Below are positions 1 through 9,280 of a stretch of 32,713 nt of DNA, piece by piece. Positions within the stretch are counted from its first letter, which is position 1; every line of letters starts with the position of its first letter. The notes beneath the pieces are model-generated. The model saw nothing but the letters and a program-made list of their open reading frames with translations, was not told where the DNA came from and did no database searches. A program made the translations under genes and the position numbers. The stretch comes from Perkinsus olseni (taxonomy: Eukaryota > Perkinsozoa > Perkinsida > Perkinsidae), in NCBI GenBank assembly GCA_013115135.1, contig JABANP010000559.1, forward strand, positions 1 to 32,713, read 5' to 3'.

Positions 1-965
1 TGCCCGAAGACTGCCTGCTGGAGGTATGGACGATGGCGCACCCACAGGTTGAGGGGCTGGAGAGGGCTAGCAGGACCTCCCTGTTCGCTGGTGTAGGGGG
101 GGGGCATCCAGCTCTTCAGGGTGGAGTTTTGAACCTGCGCACTGTAACTTACGGCCCCCATCACAAGTTTTTCTGGAGACTCGATCACGATGAAGAATCG
201 CTCAAGTTGGTCCTCGCGGAGGATTTAGAGGGTACTGCTCTTCGTCTCCACACCACCGAGAAATTCCTATACGTATTGGGTGTTGGGAGTCACTTCTACC
301 GCATTCCACGGTCTGCTGATTTCATCCCCGCCTTATCAAGGGGATATAGTTTCACATTGCGGCCGTGGGGCGCTGACGATCGAAGGGGAGATGATATACA
401 ATCTGCTACAAGTTGCGACAACGTCTTCATTTACGCAACTAAATGGGACTGTGAAGGAGTACGAGGCGACATACTAGTGGGAATCGATGTTGAGAATGAC
501 ATTGGCCGCTACGGGACCATAGGTCCAGTGGGTTTGAATGATGTCTCAGCGACCATCTTGAATGGGAAGGCTGCCGTATTCTGGCTGATTGGTCGGCATC
601 CCCGTAACGCGTACAAGTGGACCCGTGGTCGTGGTGGTCCCGGCTCCAAGGACACCTGCACCCCCTTCCTTCGACATCATGGGGTGAAGGTCACATCCCT
701 CACCGTGAGTAACGGCGTTGGGTGGCTCGGGTTGCGGGTACAAGAGGAGGTCTGACAAGTGGACCTCATCACTGAGACCATCCTTGCTGTTTTCCAAAGG
801 CCATCTGATCCTTACGATATTTACGCCAGGCCCGATGGTGGTTTATGGGCTGTGTTAGATACTGCGAAGGAGGTCCTCGTAGAGGTCTGGAAGCCTGCCT
901 TCGAGCCTAAACCACACAGGCCGATCATGATGCGCCGTCTCGTTCCTACTACCACACAGGAATGA
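1..965 (+). pseudogene. Type I array paralogue, 5' end outside window, one in-frame TGA
   Basis: This is a copy of the array's repeated protein family; it enters the window at the codon before the conserved PEDCL motif, so its first 28 or so residues lie to the left. The frame is open from base 3 to a TGA at 753-755 and then continues, in the same frame, to a TGA at 963-965. In complete paralogues the codon at 753-755 is TGG in the conserved WQVDL motif, so a single G-to-A change explains the break and there is no frameshift. Both halves remain very similar to the intact copies, so the lesion looks recent. A nine-G run near base 96 encodes a Gly-rich variant loop. Stop-codon readthrough is possible but nothing nearby argues for it. 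The family function is unknown; see the 2593-3642 copy for the domain description. Confidence 0.8.
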
Positions 966-1469
966 CAGACTGCCAGTCACGGTCTCTTCCGCTTTTTTAC
1001 TAGTTCCTGAATTCATTCGGGGCGTCATGTTAGTCAATTTAAACGGTTCAGTCTTTGTTCTTTCTACCTAAGGGGTCATGGCTCGTCGTAATATCTTTCG
1101 CTATCGTCTTATGAAAGATGTCGCCATCGGATGAGGTTGGCACGACAGGTGTCAACTGTGTGATCACGTCCTACCGCTTGTGAGAGACTTCCGGAGGTGG
1201 ACAGAAGCTCAAGTGTCCTAATTTCATGTGTCAGTGGCATCAGGCGCCGACGAAGGGCAAAGCGGAGGTCAGTTCCCCATGAGAGAAGTCCAAAGACGCC
1301 ATCAACGTCGCCGTTCCGCCCCTCTAAGAGGGGGCCCTCTTCATACTTCCTCGCGGTCGCAGCGGTCCGTTGAACCGAAACTTGTGACCAGTGGAGGTTC
1401 TTGCTCCATGAATGCTTTGTCGAGTTGACTGGGGTGGAGGGTGATCGATAAGTAGCTCGTAATATGAGC

Positions 1470-1567
1470 CTGGTGGTTTATGGGCAACTCTGGCGCCGCC
1501 TGGCGCTGCGGCGCTGGAAGCCAATTTTAGAGTTCAGGGCGAACGCACAGATGAACTCCATCACCTG
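1470..1567 (+). pseudogene. Type II paralogue relic, 3' end only
   Basis: About 100 bases match the last codons of type II copies: the LWATL region, a degenerate VEVWKP motif and an FRANAQ-like tail ending in a stop. Frame and several motif positions are broken and nothing recognisable of the rest of the gene precedes it. The following 200 bases (TAGTGGTTTCCGGAATCGG and onwards) match the 3' flanks of the copies ending at 9727 and 28950, which supports its origin as a type II gene and not a chance match. It is almost certainly non-functional. Confidence 0.6.
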
Positions 1568-1944
1568 ATATCTGCATCAGTTTCTCCTAGTGGTTTCCGG
1601 AATCGGTTGGGCAGTCGTGTTGTTCACTCTGCATGCGCTGGTTTGTCGAGTCCCATCCATGACCAGATCATGGGAGGACTCACCATCCTGCCACAGGCGT
1701 GGCTGAGTCTATCCACTTTGTTGCCTTCGAGAGCTGCTCCGAATCGACACACGAGATGCAATAGTAGGCTTGGCTTGTAATCTAGTTGTAGCTCCTAATA
1801 CAACCCCAAAGGAGGTGCCGGTGATGCTTCAACTTTTGTTGCTGTTCGAGTTGTGAGCGAGGAGCAGTGCTGCCTCCTCACGAATGTTGTTCAGCCCTCC
1901 AGTCCTGATTCGGCAAATTGAGGAATGTGACGAGATCTAAAGTC

Positions 1945-2135
1945 ATGAAGGTCACCAGCGGATGTCTGCTTGTGTTGAGTTGGCGAAAGCGCGTGTGCGT
2001 GGTACCCTCGGGATGGGTGTGCTGTGCTGTCTTGCACACTATCGCCCATCACAGTCACACTTCACAGCTAGCGGAGCTCTTATCTATTGAAGTACCCCAC
2101 AGTTACATAGTTTAACGAGGTCTCGCGTTACGCGA
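1945..2135. repeat. Intergenic segmental repeat, copy 1
   Basis: About 190 bases around the motifs ACCAGCGGATGTCTGCTTG and CTTGCACACTATCGCCCATC recur at 6893-7110. Order and orientation are the same, so whole gene-plus-spacer blocks were duplicated. The later copy carries about 30 extra bases near its middle. No coding frame is conserved between the two copies. Bases 966-1469 hold only decayed 3'-flank sequence shared with 3960-4110 and 23560-23760. Confidence 0.65.
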
Positions 2136-2145
2136 GTCGCGTAAC
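2122..2145. repeat. Two overlapping perfect hairpins
   Basis: CTCGCG (2122-2127) pairs with CGCGAG (2131-2136) over a 3-nt loop. GTTACGCG (2127-2134) pairs with CGCGTAAC (2138-2145), also over a 3-nt loop. The two stems share bases and exclude each other. The duplicated region near 7100 has lost the pairing. No function can be assigned. Confidence 0.4.
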
Positions 2146-2545
2146 TGATTGTCATTTGCCATCTTGGCTTGAGACCGTGGTGTCTCATGAGAAACTTTGC
2201 GCTCGATTTCGACTGTCTTTCCGCATTCCAAAATGGGATACGTTGGGGCTATTTAACTTCCCAAGATTTCTCTCGTTGGGAGCTCCCAACTGCCTGCAAC
2301 CTTCGCTGCGGGAAAGGGATACATTCGGTCGACAGTAAAATATGCAAGTCGCTACACGTGTAACTTGCACGGTGTAAGTGTTGTTGGAGTTGATGTTCCC
2401 AGTACTCGGATGACTTCCGTATTAATACTATTGGGTATTCGATAATCAGTGATGGCACTGCGCCTGTATGGGACAAGCGAACTTCGCTTTCCTCAGGAAA
2501 GTGTGTGCTTCGTTCAATATTCTTGAGTTCTTTGTTTCAACGGGC

Positions 2546-2596
2546 ATGTCGAATGGTGGATTGACGGCGGTAGGTGAAATCGCTTCGTATCAATGA
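2546..2596 (+). CDS. Upstream ORF overlapping the 2593 gene start
   Basis: A 16-codon frame starts at an ATG exactly 47 nt upstream of the main ATG and ends in a TGA whose first two bases are the last two of the main ATG (ATGA). The same arrangement occurs before the 7468 and 31529 genes, and shortened versions occur before 5261 and 22264. The predicted peptide is MSNGGLTAVGEIASYQ. Overlapping stop-start geometry of this kind can couple or limit downstream translation in eukaryotes. Whether it is translated is unknown; the region could instead be conserved promoter or 5'-leader DNA, or carry a trans-splice acceptor at GGTAG. Confidence 0.4.
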   Translation: MSNGGLTAVGEIASYQ

Positions 2597-3642
2597 CAGC
2601 CCTATGCGACCATGCCGAGCTGAGACGGGTTACATGCGGCATCCTTCATTATCTCGACAGCAAGATGAGGGGTATGCCTCAAGACTGCCTGTCGGAGGTA
2701 TGGACGATGGCGCACCCACAGGTTGAGGGGCTGGAGAGGGCTAGCAGGATCTCCTTGTACGCTCAAGAAGGGTATGCCCTTCCAGCTTTGCAGGGTCGAG
2801 TTTTGGACTTGCTCACCTTAACCCATAACCCTATTCATACTTTCTTCTGGAGACTCGATTACGATGAAGAATCGCTCAAGTTGGTCCTCGCGGAGGGTAT
2901 GCAGGGTACTGCCCTTTGCCTTCACACTACGGAGGAGTTCCTATACGTTTTGTGTGAAGAGGGTCACTTCTACCGCATTCCACGGTCCGGCGATTTCGTC
3001 CCCCACTTATCCGAGGAGTATCGTTTCTCACTGCGACCGTGGGGCGATGACGATCGAAGGAGAGATGCTATATCCTTTGCTACGAGTTGCGACAACACCT
3101 TCATCTACGCGGCTACAACTGACTTGGACAGAGGCCGAAGCGCCATCCTAGTGGAGATCGATGTTAAGCACGACATTGGCCGATACAGGACCATATACTC
3201 CGGGGAGGTGCATCCTCCTTCAGCAACGATCTTGAATGGGAAAGCTACCCTATTCTGGCTGGATGGTTGGCATCCCCGTAATGCATACAAGTGGACCCGT
3301 GGTGGTGGTGGTCCCGGCTCCAAGGACACCTTCGCTCTATTCCTTCAACATCATGCAGTGGAGTTCACATCCCTCACCCTGAGCAACCAGGTCGGCTGGC
3401 TCGGCGTCGGGTCGCTGCTACAAGAGAGGGTCTGGCAAGTGGATCTCGCCACTGAGGCCATCCTTGCCGTCTTCCAAAGTGCATCTGAACCTTATGGAAT
3501 TCGCGCCAGACCCGATGGTGGTTTGTTGGCAGATCTATTAAAGGATTCGAAGGAGGTCCTCGTAGAGGTTTGGAAGCCCGTTCTCGAGCCTAGGCCACAC
3601 AAGCCGATCATGATGCGCCGTATTGTTCCTACTACCACATAG
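2593..3642 (+). CDS. Type I array paralogue: possible F-box-like plus beta-propeller-like protein
   Basis: Complete intronless gene of 349 codons. The ATG is fixed by alignment with the other copies, all of which begin MTxLC or similar. Residues about 26-52 (MPEDC, VEVWAMAHP, LERAS) follow the spacing of an F-box helix pair (LPxxLLxEI...LxxxS), but the match is weak. The rest alternates short hydrophobic strands of the kind HFYRIP, ILVEIDV, NAYKWTR, WQVDLATEAIL and VEVWKPV, resembling five or six propeller blades. The most conserved block is HPRNAYKW at residues 227-234 followed by a Gly-rich loop. There is no signal peptide or membrane segment, so a cytosolic or nuclear adaptor is a reasonable inference. 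A substrate-adaptor role in ubiquitin ligation is only a hypothesis. Flanking copies in the same orientation indicate tandem duplication. Confidence 0.85.
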   Translation: MTALCDHAELRRVTCGILHYLDSKMRGMPQDCLSEVWTMAHPQVEGLERASRISLYAQEGYALPALQGRVLDLLTLTHNPIHTFFWRLDYDEESLKLVLAEGMQGTALCLHTTEEFLYVLCEEGHFYRIPRSGDFVPHLSEEYRFSLRPWGDDDRRRDAISFATSCDNTFIYAATTDLDRGRSAILVEIDVKHDIGRYRTIYSGEVHPPSATILNGKATLFWLDGWHPRNAYKWTRGGGGPGSKDTFALFLQHHAVEFTSLTLSNQVGWLGVGSLLQERVWQVDLATEAILAVFQSASEPYGIRARPDGGLLADLLKDSKEVLVEVWKPVLEPRPHKPIMMRRIVPTTT

Positions 3643-4545
3643 GACTGACTATCTCTCCCGCTTTTCTACAAGTTTCCGCATTCCTTCGGAGCGTCATGTT
3701 AGCCAATCTGGGGTCGTCGGTGTTGGTGTGGACCACACTGCGTGGTCACAAACTTGGTGATTCAGGAAGTCATGACCAGAACTATTCAAAACTGTCTTAT
3801 CATGAGAAATGGAGTGCTCGGATGGGATTAAAATGACAGTCGCCAACTACATGATCACTCTGGTCAATTCTCCCCGCTGCACCAATTGTGAGATTTCTGC
3901 GATGGTCATAGACTGCTGAAGGTGAGCGAAGGCTTAAAAACGTCTCGTAAGTTCGCTCACCGTGTCACCTGCATCTGGGGCTATCGATGGTCAGAGCAGC
4001 CCATGAGACAAACCTAGAGATGCCACCAACATCCCCTTTCTGCCATCCTTACACTTACTCGTGGCACTTCATCTTCCGTTGAACGAAAATTTCGTGACCA
4101 GTGGAGGTTCTGTCTGCATACACGGTTCGTGGACAAAAAGAGGGCAGGGGAATGGTCTATGTCTACCTTCATTGCCCACGAGATCCGCTACAACGCAGTC
4201 GCTGTCGCGGGTTGACGCTCCGTGCAATACATGGATGTCCCCAAGTTACACGGCACGTGCGAGGGGTTCCTGACTGACGTAACGACAGGGAGCGAGCTTA
4301 CTCCCCAACAATATCGCCTTTTTGGTGACAGCGCAATCCTCCCTATGCGGAAATGCCCACCCTCGATAGGTCACTGAGCAAATCTGCATTGTTTAAATGG
4401 GGGATGAGTCGTGTCCTTCCTGCACAGAGCAAAACTTCAGTTCGCCGGAAGCCTGCGTCAATCGAAGACAGGGCGACGCCCTCTTTTCATCGTTGGGAAT
4501 TCCAGAATTACCACATTCGGTAGGAAGCTACTCGACTTGATTACA
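3643..4545. other. Intergenic spacer with duplicated 3'-flank sequence
   Basis: The first 150 bases match the 3' flanks of other type I copies (CCGCTTTT..., TCATGTTAG...AATCTG). Around 3966-4110 the text GTTGAACGAAA...GTGACCAGTGGAGGTTCT recurs at about 1370-1405 and 23700-23730. No frame is conserved among these copies. I see no gene here. Confidence 0.5.
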
Positions 4546-4695
4546 ATGACCACCCTATGCGATCGCACCGAGCTGAGACGGGTTACGACTCGTAACTTGT
4601 ATTCTGGCTCGATCAAGTTATGCATACAAGTGGGCCCGTTGTCGTTGTGGTCCCGGCTCCGAGGACAGATGTACTCCCTTCCTTCAACATCACAA
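4546..4695 (+). pseudogene. Type I paralogue relic with large internal deletion
   Basis: It begins like an intact copy (ATGACCACCCTATGCGATCG, the MTTLCDR start) for about 50 bases. It then jumps to sequence matching the HPRNAYKW/Gly-loop block about 650 bases further into a complete gene, in a shifted frame, and dissolves after CTTCCTTCAACATCA. A single internal deletion plus drift explains this. The usual leader motif TCGGTAGG is still present about 25 bases before the ATG. Confidence 0.75.
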
Positions 4696-4739
4696 ATAAA
4701 GGAATGTTATGTACTTCACTGCAAATGTTATTGAGCCTT

Positions 4740-5160
4740 CCAGTGTTGAAGATGCACGCTCCTTCACCTTTTGATGAGGGAAGGGGTTATCATTTGCCGA
4801 CAGTATAACATGCACATCACCACGCTTGGTTGTGTTGTCGGTTTCCATGTTCTTAGTAGTCGTGAGCTTTCCGTATTAATACTGTTGGGTAGTCGATAGT
4901 AGTGATGACACTTCTGTGAGTACAACACGCCCCCAGTAAGGCGTCTAGCATACGATCAGCTCCTTCCAGCTTACGGACTTGGCGGGTGGGGCCCCTTCAC
5001 AGCAATGTCGTCAGTCAGGCGTATGATATGCAGACCTGGCGTGCCAAGCCGCTACGCATGTTAGTGTTGTTGGAGGTGGTGCTCACAGTACTCGGATGAC
5101 GCACTTGCACAATCCTATTGCGTACTCGATGATCAGTGCTGGCACTGTGCCTACGTAACG
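4740..5160. repeat. Two copies of the conserved upstream module
   Basis: The module GACAGTA...ATGCA...GTGTTGTTGG...CCGTATTAATACT...CGATNATCAGTGNTGGCACTG lies 100-300 bases before several array genes (2300-2460, 27690-27870, 31285-31410). Here it occurs twice in a row, at about 4740-4915 and 5023-5160, the first belonging to the 4546 relic region and the second to the 5261 gene. It is the best candidate for a shared promoter region. Confidence 0.5.
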
Positions 5161-5213
5161 CAACCGAGGAAAATGTGTCCTAACCTTCCTCGACATTCAA
5201 CACTCTCACGGAC

Positions 5214-5246
5214 ATGGCTGATGATGGATTGACGGCGGTAGGTTAG
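5214..5246 (+). CDS. Upstream ORF (short form) before the 5261 gene
   Basis: The ATG is at the invariant 47-nt distance from the main start and encodes MADDGLTAVG before TAG, 14 nt short of the main ATG. The first ten codons resemble those before 2593 and 7468, but the overlap with the main start is lost. Translation is unproven. Confidence 0.35.
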   Translation: MADDGLTAVG

Positions 5247-5260
5247 TCGCCTTTGTACCA

Positions 5261-6313
5261 ATGACCGCCCTATGCGATCGCGCCGAGCTGAGACGGATCA
5301 CCAGCGGCATTCTTCATTATCTCGACAAGAGGATGAGGGGTATGCCCGAAGACTGCCTGTCGGAGGTATGGACGATGGCGCACCCACAGGTTGAGGGGCT
5401 GGAGAGGGCTAGCAGGATATGCCTGTTCGCTCAAGAAGGGTATGGCCTTTCAGCTCTCCAGGGTGGAGTTTTGGACCTGCACACTCAGACTCATAACCCC
5501 GAGCACAATTTTTTCTGGAGACTCGATTGCGATGAACAAGGGTTCCAGTTGGTTTTCGCGCAAGGTCCAGACGGTGGTGCCAATTGTGTCCACACTACAC
5601 AGGATTTCGTATACATATTGGGCGATGGGGATTACTTCTACCGCGTTCCACTGACCCATGATTTCATCCCCGACTTGTCCGAGGAGCATCGTTTCTCACT
5701 GCGACCGTGGTCTGGGGACGATCGAAGGAGGAATCTTATCTCCTTTGCTACGAGTTGCGACAACGCCTTCATTTACGCGACTACAACTGACTTGGGCATG
5801 GAACGAAGCGACCTTCTTGTAGAAATCAATGTTACGCACGATACGGGCCGCTACAGGACCATTGGTTCTGGGGATTTGTATCCTGTTTCAGCAGCGGTCT
5901 TGAATCAAAGGGTTACCCTATTCTGGCTGGATGGTGGGTCCCCGCGTAATGCATATAAGTGGACCCGTGGTCGTGGTGGCCCCGGCTCCAAGGACAGCTG
6001 CACCCCTTTCCTTCAACACCACGGGGTGAAGTTCACAAACCTCACTGTGAGTGAGCGGATAGGCTGGCTCGGGTCGCTGGAAGAAGAGCGGTTCTGGAAA
6101 GTGGACCTCCTCACTGAGACCATCCTGGCCGTCTTCCAAAGTGCATCTGAACTTTGTGATATCTACGCCGGACCCGACGGCGGGTTATGGGAGGTTGTGT
6201 CAGAATATCCGAAGGCGGTCTTTGTAGAAGTTTGGAAGCCTTTTCTCGAGCCTAGGCCGCAGAACTCTATTATGTTGCACCGTATTGTTCACAGAACTGA
6301 CAGTCTCTCCTGA
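5261..6313 (+). CDS. Type I array paralogue, complete
   Basis: Uninterrupted 350-codon intronless gene of the array family, starting MTALCDRAELRR. It has the same domain order as the 2593 copy: helical N-terminus, F-box-like MPEDC segment, then propeller-like strands. Features particular to this copy are a distinct segment CDEQGFQLVFAQGPDGGANC replacing the usual DYDEESLKLVL block, and a divergent C-terminus (IMLHRIVHRT) with the stop displaced, so its tail differs from the IMMRRIVPTTT of its relatives. Its reading frame is fully preserved while whole sibling copies have decayed, which suggests selection. The function is unknown. Confidence 0.85.
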   Translation: MTALCDRAELRRITSGILHYLDKRMRGMPEDCLSEVWTMAHPQVEGLERASRICLFAQEGYGLSALQGGVLDLHTQTHNPEHNFFWRLDCDEQGFQLVFAQGPDGGANCVHTTQDFVYILGDGDYFYRVPLTHDFIPDLSEEHRFSLRPWSGDDRRRNLISFATSCDNAFIYATTTDLGMERSDLLVEINVTHDTGRYRTIGSGDLYPVSAAVLNQRVTLFWLDGGSPRNAYKWTRGRGGPGSKDSCTPFLQHHGVKFTNLTVSERIGWLGSLEEERFWKVDLLTETILAVFQSASELCDIYAGPDGGLWEVVSEYPKAVFVEVWKPFLEPRPQNSIMLHRIVHRTDSLS

Positions 6314-6540
6314 TATTCCCGAGTTTGTTCGGAACGTCATGCTAGTCAACCTGAGGCCGTCCGTGTTGGTATCACTAATTGGTGTTTCAGTAAGTCATAG
6401 CTCGTTCTCCTATCCATAACTATGTTTTCATGGTGCTAGATTGGATAACTTGAGTCATTCACAGTGCGAGCCCAGTCACCCACAGGATCGTCCCTCAGGT
6501 AACAGCGCATACCTCCGCTATGTCCACCTTACGGTCTACG

Positions 6541-6824
6541 AGCATTATCCTTCATTATCTTGGCAGCAAGATGAGAGGTATGCCTGAGGGCTGTCTTGTG
6601 GAAGTATTGGCGATGGCTCAGCAGGCTGGGCCCTCCTATGGAACCTTGAGGCTGCCGATGGGTTATTCCTATTTCTATGTTTTTCTGGTGGCTTTGTAGC
6701 AAGGAGATTGCGAACCCTAGCGTCTGTAAGGTTGCCAAGCCTCGACCAATGTGCCAAGAAGAAGAGCGATAACCCGCCGACAGATTGAGGGGCTCGAGAG
6801 GGCTAGCAGGCTACTATTGCCACT
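6541..6824 (+). pseudogene. Type II-like paralogue relic, interrupted
   Basis: Bases 6541-6634 match residues about 16-45 of the family, with the type II wording PEGCLVEV. About 145 unrelated bases follow, and then 6781-6824 resumes with the IEGLERASR block. The match stops soon after. An insertion or rearrangement split this copy; it has no start and no usable frame. Bases 6314-6540 before it hold only the 3' flank of the preceding gene. Confidence 0.65.
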
Positions 6825-6892
6825 TGGCTGGCTGAACATCGCCTGGACGCCTGAAGGCGGACGCCCCCCTTCAGTAATGAATGTAATTAAGT

Positions 6893-7110
6893 AATGGAAG
6901 CCACCAGCGGGTATCTGCTTGTGTTCAGTTGGCGAAAGCGCGTGTACTCAGGGTGCAGTTCAAGCCGGAGTCGATACCTTCGGGATGTGTGCGCTGTATT
7001 GTCTTGCACACTATCGCCCATCACAGTCACCCTTCACAGCTAGCGAAACTTTTATCTATTGAAGTACCCCATGGTTATAGCGTTTAGCAAGGCCTCGCGT
7101 CACCCGTTGA
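6893..7110. repeat. Intergenic segmental repeat, copy 2
   Basis: Second copy of the block at 1945-2135, same orientation, sharing GTTGGCGAAAGCGCGTGT and CTTGCACACTATCGCCCATC. It contains about 30 additional bases after GCGCGTGT. It marks the 5' side of the 7468 gene's duplication unit. Confidence 0.65.
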
Positions 7111-7420
7111 TTGTCGTTTGCGATCTCGGCTGTAGACCGTGGTCTAGCACAAGAATTCTTGCGGTCACATTCGACTGTTTTTGCGCCTGTGGCAGGTGAC
7201 TTCTCTGTGTATATGTCTATGTATCTCGGAGTCTGCTGTGACTGCTCAGCAGTGATCTTACAGTCTGTAGTCGATCTCGGTGTCTCCGTACCGCGAACGT
7301 CGTTGTGTGCTCCATAAAAAGCAATTTTCTCAGTGCTGACACTGTGTCCACACAAAGCAGTCACGGGAAGTATGTGATTGCTCGTCTTTCACATTCCTGG
7401 AGTTCTTATCTCCCACGGGC

Positions 7421-7471
7421 ATGTCTGACGACGGCTTCGTGGCGGTAGGTGGGTTGCCTTCGTATCAATGA
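7421..7471 (+). CDS. Upstream ORF overlapping the 7468 gene start
   Basis: A 16-codon frame (MSDDGFVAVGGLPSYQ) with its ATG 47 nt before the main ATG and a TGA overlapping that ATG as ATGA. It is the same geometry as at 2546-2596 and 31482-31532. The peptide is partly conserved (MS at the start, AVG in the middle, YQ at the end). It may be a regulatory upstream ORF; that is an inference. Confidence 0.4.
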   Translation: MSDDGFVAVGGLPSYQ

Positions 7472-8550
7472 CCGCCCTATGCGATCGCGCCGAGCTGAGA
7501 CGGGTTATGAGCACCATCCTTCACTGTCTCGACAGCAAGATGAGGGGTATGCCCGAAGACTGCCTGGTGGAGGTATGGGCTATGGCGCATCCACAGGTCG
7601 AGGGGTTCGAGAGGGCTAGCAGGATCTGTGTGTTCGCCGAAAAAGGGGATGGGTCTCCAGCTCTCGATGGTGGAGTCTTGGACCTGCGCACTAAGACTCA
7701 TCGCCAAGGCACATCAAGTGATAGCTTTTTTTGGAGACTCGATTACGACGAAGAATCGCTCAAGTTGGTTCTTGCGGTGGGTCCATACGGTGATGCCGTT
7801 TGTGTTCACACTACGGATGATTTTCTATACGTATTTAGTAGTTGGGATGACTTTCATCGCTTTCCACGGTCCCTTGGTTTCATCCGCGGAGAATATGATC
7901 TAGCTGGGGGGGCCCGAAGTGGAGGGGATAGCTTCTTACTGCGGCCGTGGTCTGCAGACGATCGAAGGAGGCATGCTATCTCCTCTGCTACCAGTTGTGA
8001 CAACGCCTACATCTACGCGACTACCAACTTCTGGGAAGGAAGCAACATCCTGGTGGAGATCGATGTTAAGCACGATATTGGCCGCTGTAGGACCATACAG
8101 TCTGGAGATTTGTACCCTGTTTCAGCGACGATGCTGAATGGGAAGGCTGCCCTATTCTGGCTGGATGGCAGCCATCCCCGTAATGCCTACAAGTGGTCCC
8201 GTGGTCGTGGTGGTCCCGGCGCCGAGGACAGCTGCACGCCCTTCCTTCAACATCATGGAGTGGAGTTCTCTGCCCTCACCGTGAGCAATCAGATCGGCTG
8301 GCTCGGCGTCTTGTTGACGGAAGAAGAGCGGTTCTGGCAAGTGGACCTCATCACTGAGACCATCCTCGCTGTCTTCCAGAGTCCATCCGAGCCTTATGAT
8401 ATTTACGCCAGACCCGATGGCGGTTTGTGGGCAGTTCTACTGACGGACTCGAATGAGGTCCTCGTAGAGGTTTGGAAGCCTGTTCTCGAGCCTAGGCCAC
8501 ACAAGCCGATCATGATGCGTCGTATCGTTCCTACTACCACACAGAGCTGA
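7468..8550 (+). CDS. Type I array paralogue, longest complete copy
   Basis: Complete intronless 360-codon gene, ten or so codons longer than its siblings. The extra residues sit in two loops: near residue 78, where the segment before FFWRLDYDEES is longer, and near residue 140, a Gly-rich stretch (EYDLAGGARSGGD) between the IPRS-like strand and LRPW. The N-terminal F-box-like segment and the conserved HPRNAYKW block are intact. Length variation confined to loops between predicted strands fits a propeller-like fold. Upstream it has the shared leader and upstream ORF. No function is recognised. Confidence 0.85.
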   Translation: MTALCDRAELRRVMSTILHCLDSKMRGMPEDCLVEVWAMAHPQVEGFERASRICVFAEKGDGSPALDGGVLDLRTKTHRQGTSSDSFFWRLDYDEESLKLVLAVGPYGDAVCVHTTDDFLYVFSSWDDFHRFPRSLGFIRGEYDLAGGARSGGDSFLLRPWSADDRRRHAISSATSCDNAYIYATTNFWEGSNILVEIDVKHDIGRCRTIQSGDLYPVSATMLNGKAALFWLDGSHPRNAYKWSRGRGGPGAEDSCTPFLQHHGVEFSALTVSNQIGWLGVLLTEEERFWQVDLITETILAVFQSPSEPYDIYARPDGGLWAVLLTDSNEVLVEVWKPVLEPRPHKPIMMRRIVPTTTQS

Positions 8551-8810
8551 CCGTCTTTTCCGCTTCTTTACTAGTTTCCGAACTTGTTGGGGTCGTCATG
8601 TTAGTTAATCTGAACGGTCCAGTGTTATTTGTTCCTACCTGAGGGGTCATGGCTCGTCGTACTATCTTCCGGTATCTTCTTATGAGAGATGCCGCCCTCG
8701 AATGAGGTTGTCGCAACAGGTGTCAACTGTATGATCACGTCCTGCCACTTGCGAGAGATCTCCGGAGGTGGCGGAAGCTCCTCGAACCACTTACCGTGTC
8801 ACTTGCGTGG

Positions 8811-8827
8811 GGCGCCACAGTGGCGCC
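8811..8827. repeat. Perfect 8-bp inverted repeat
   Basis: GGCGCCAC, one base, GTGGCGCC. It lies in the decayed 3' flank between the 7468 gene and the next relic. It is one of several GC-rich perfect palindromes in the spacers. Bases 8551-9280 otherwise hold only the type I 3' flank and unrecognised sequence. Confidence 0.4.
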
Positions 8828-9280
8828 GCCACTGGTGGTCAAAGCGGAGATGCATCCCATAACTCATCCCTCTCCTTGCGTACTGACGAATGTCCATGGT
8901 GATTCTTTGAAAGGAACTCTATCATGGAGTCTCTATAACCATTGAATGTTCGGTCTGTATACGGGCTCGTTCGTCCGGTTAGGGAGGGATTTAATCGAGA
9001 TCTTCGCTGCGTGGGAGTCTGCAACAGGGTTGAGGCTGATGTGGCGTGACCCTCATGTTATTCGGCATATACGAGGAGGTCCTGACTGACGATATGTGAG
9101 GAAATCTCTCTGCGATGGGCGGCCTTCTCTAGACAGCCTAAGTCACCGAGCCGACCTGGATTGTTGAATCGGTTTACGCGGTCATCTTCCGCCCAGAAAG
9201 GGTTTCAGCAGTACAGACCTGAAGTTCAGTTCAACGATGGCTTGTGTTGGGCGGAGGCAATGCAACACCCTCTTTTTATA

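Noticed and set aside
759..965. A separate small gene downstream of the left-edge copy
   Set aside because: It is in the same frame as the 33-755 segment and aligns to the C-terminus of complete paralogues; only the TGA separates them.
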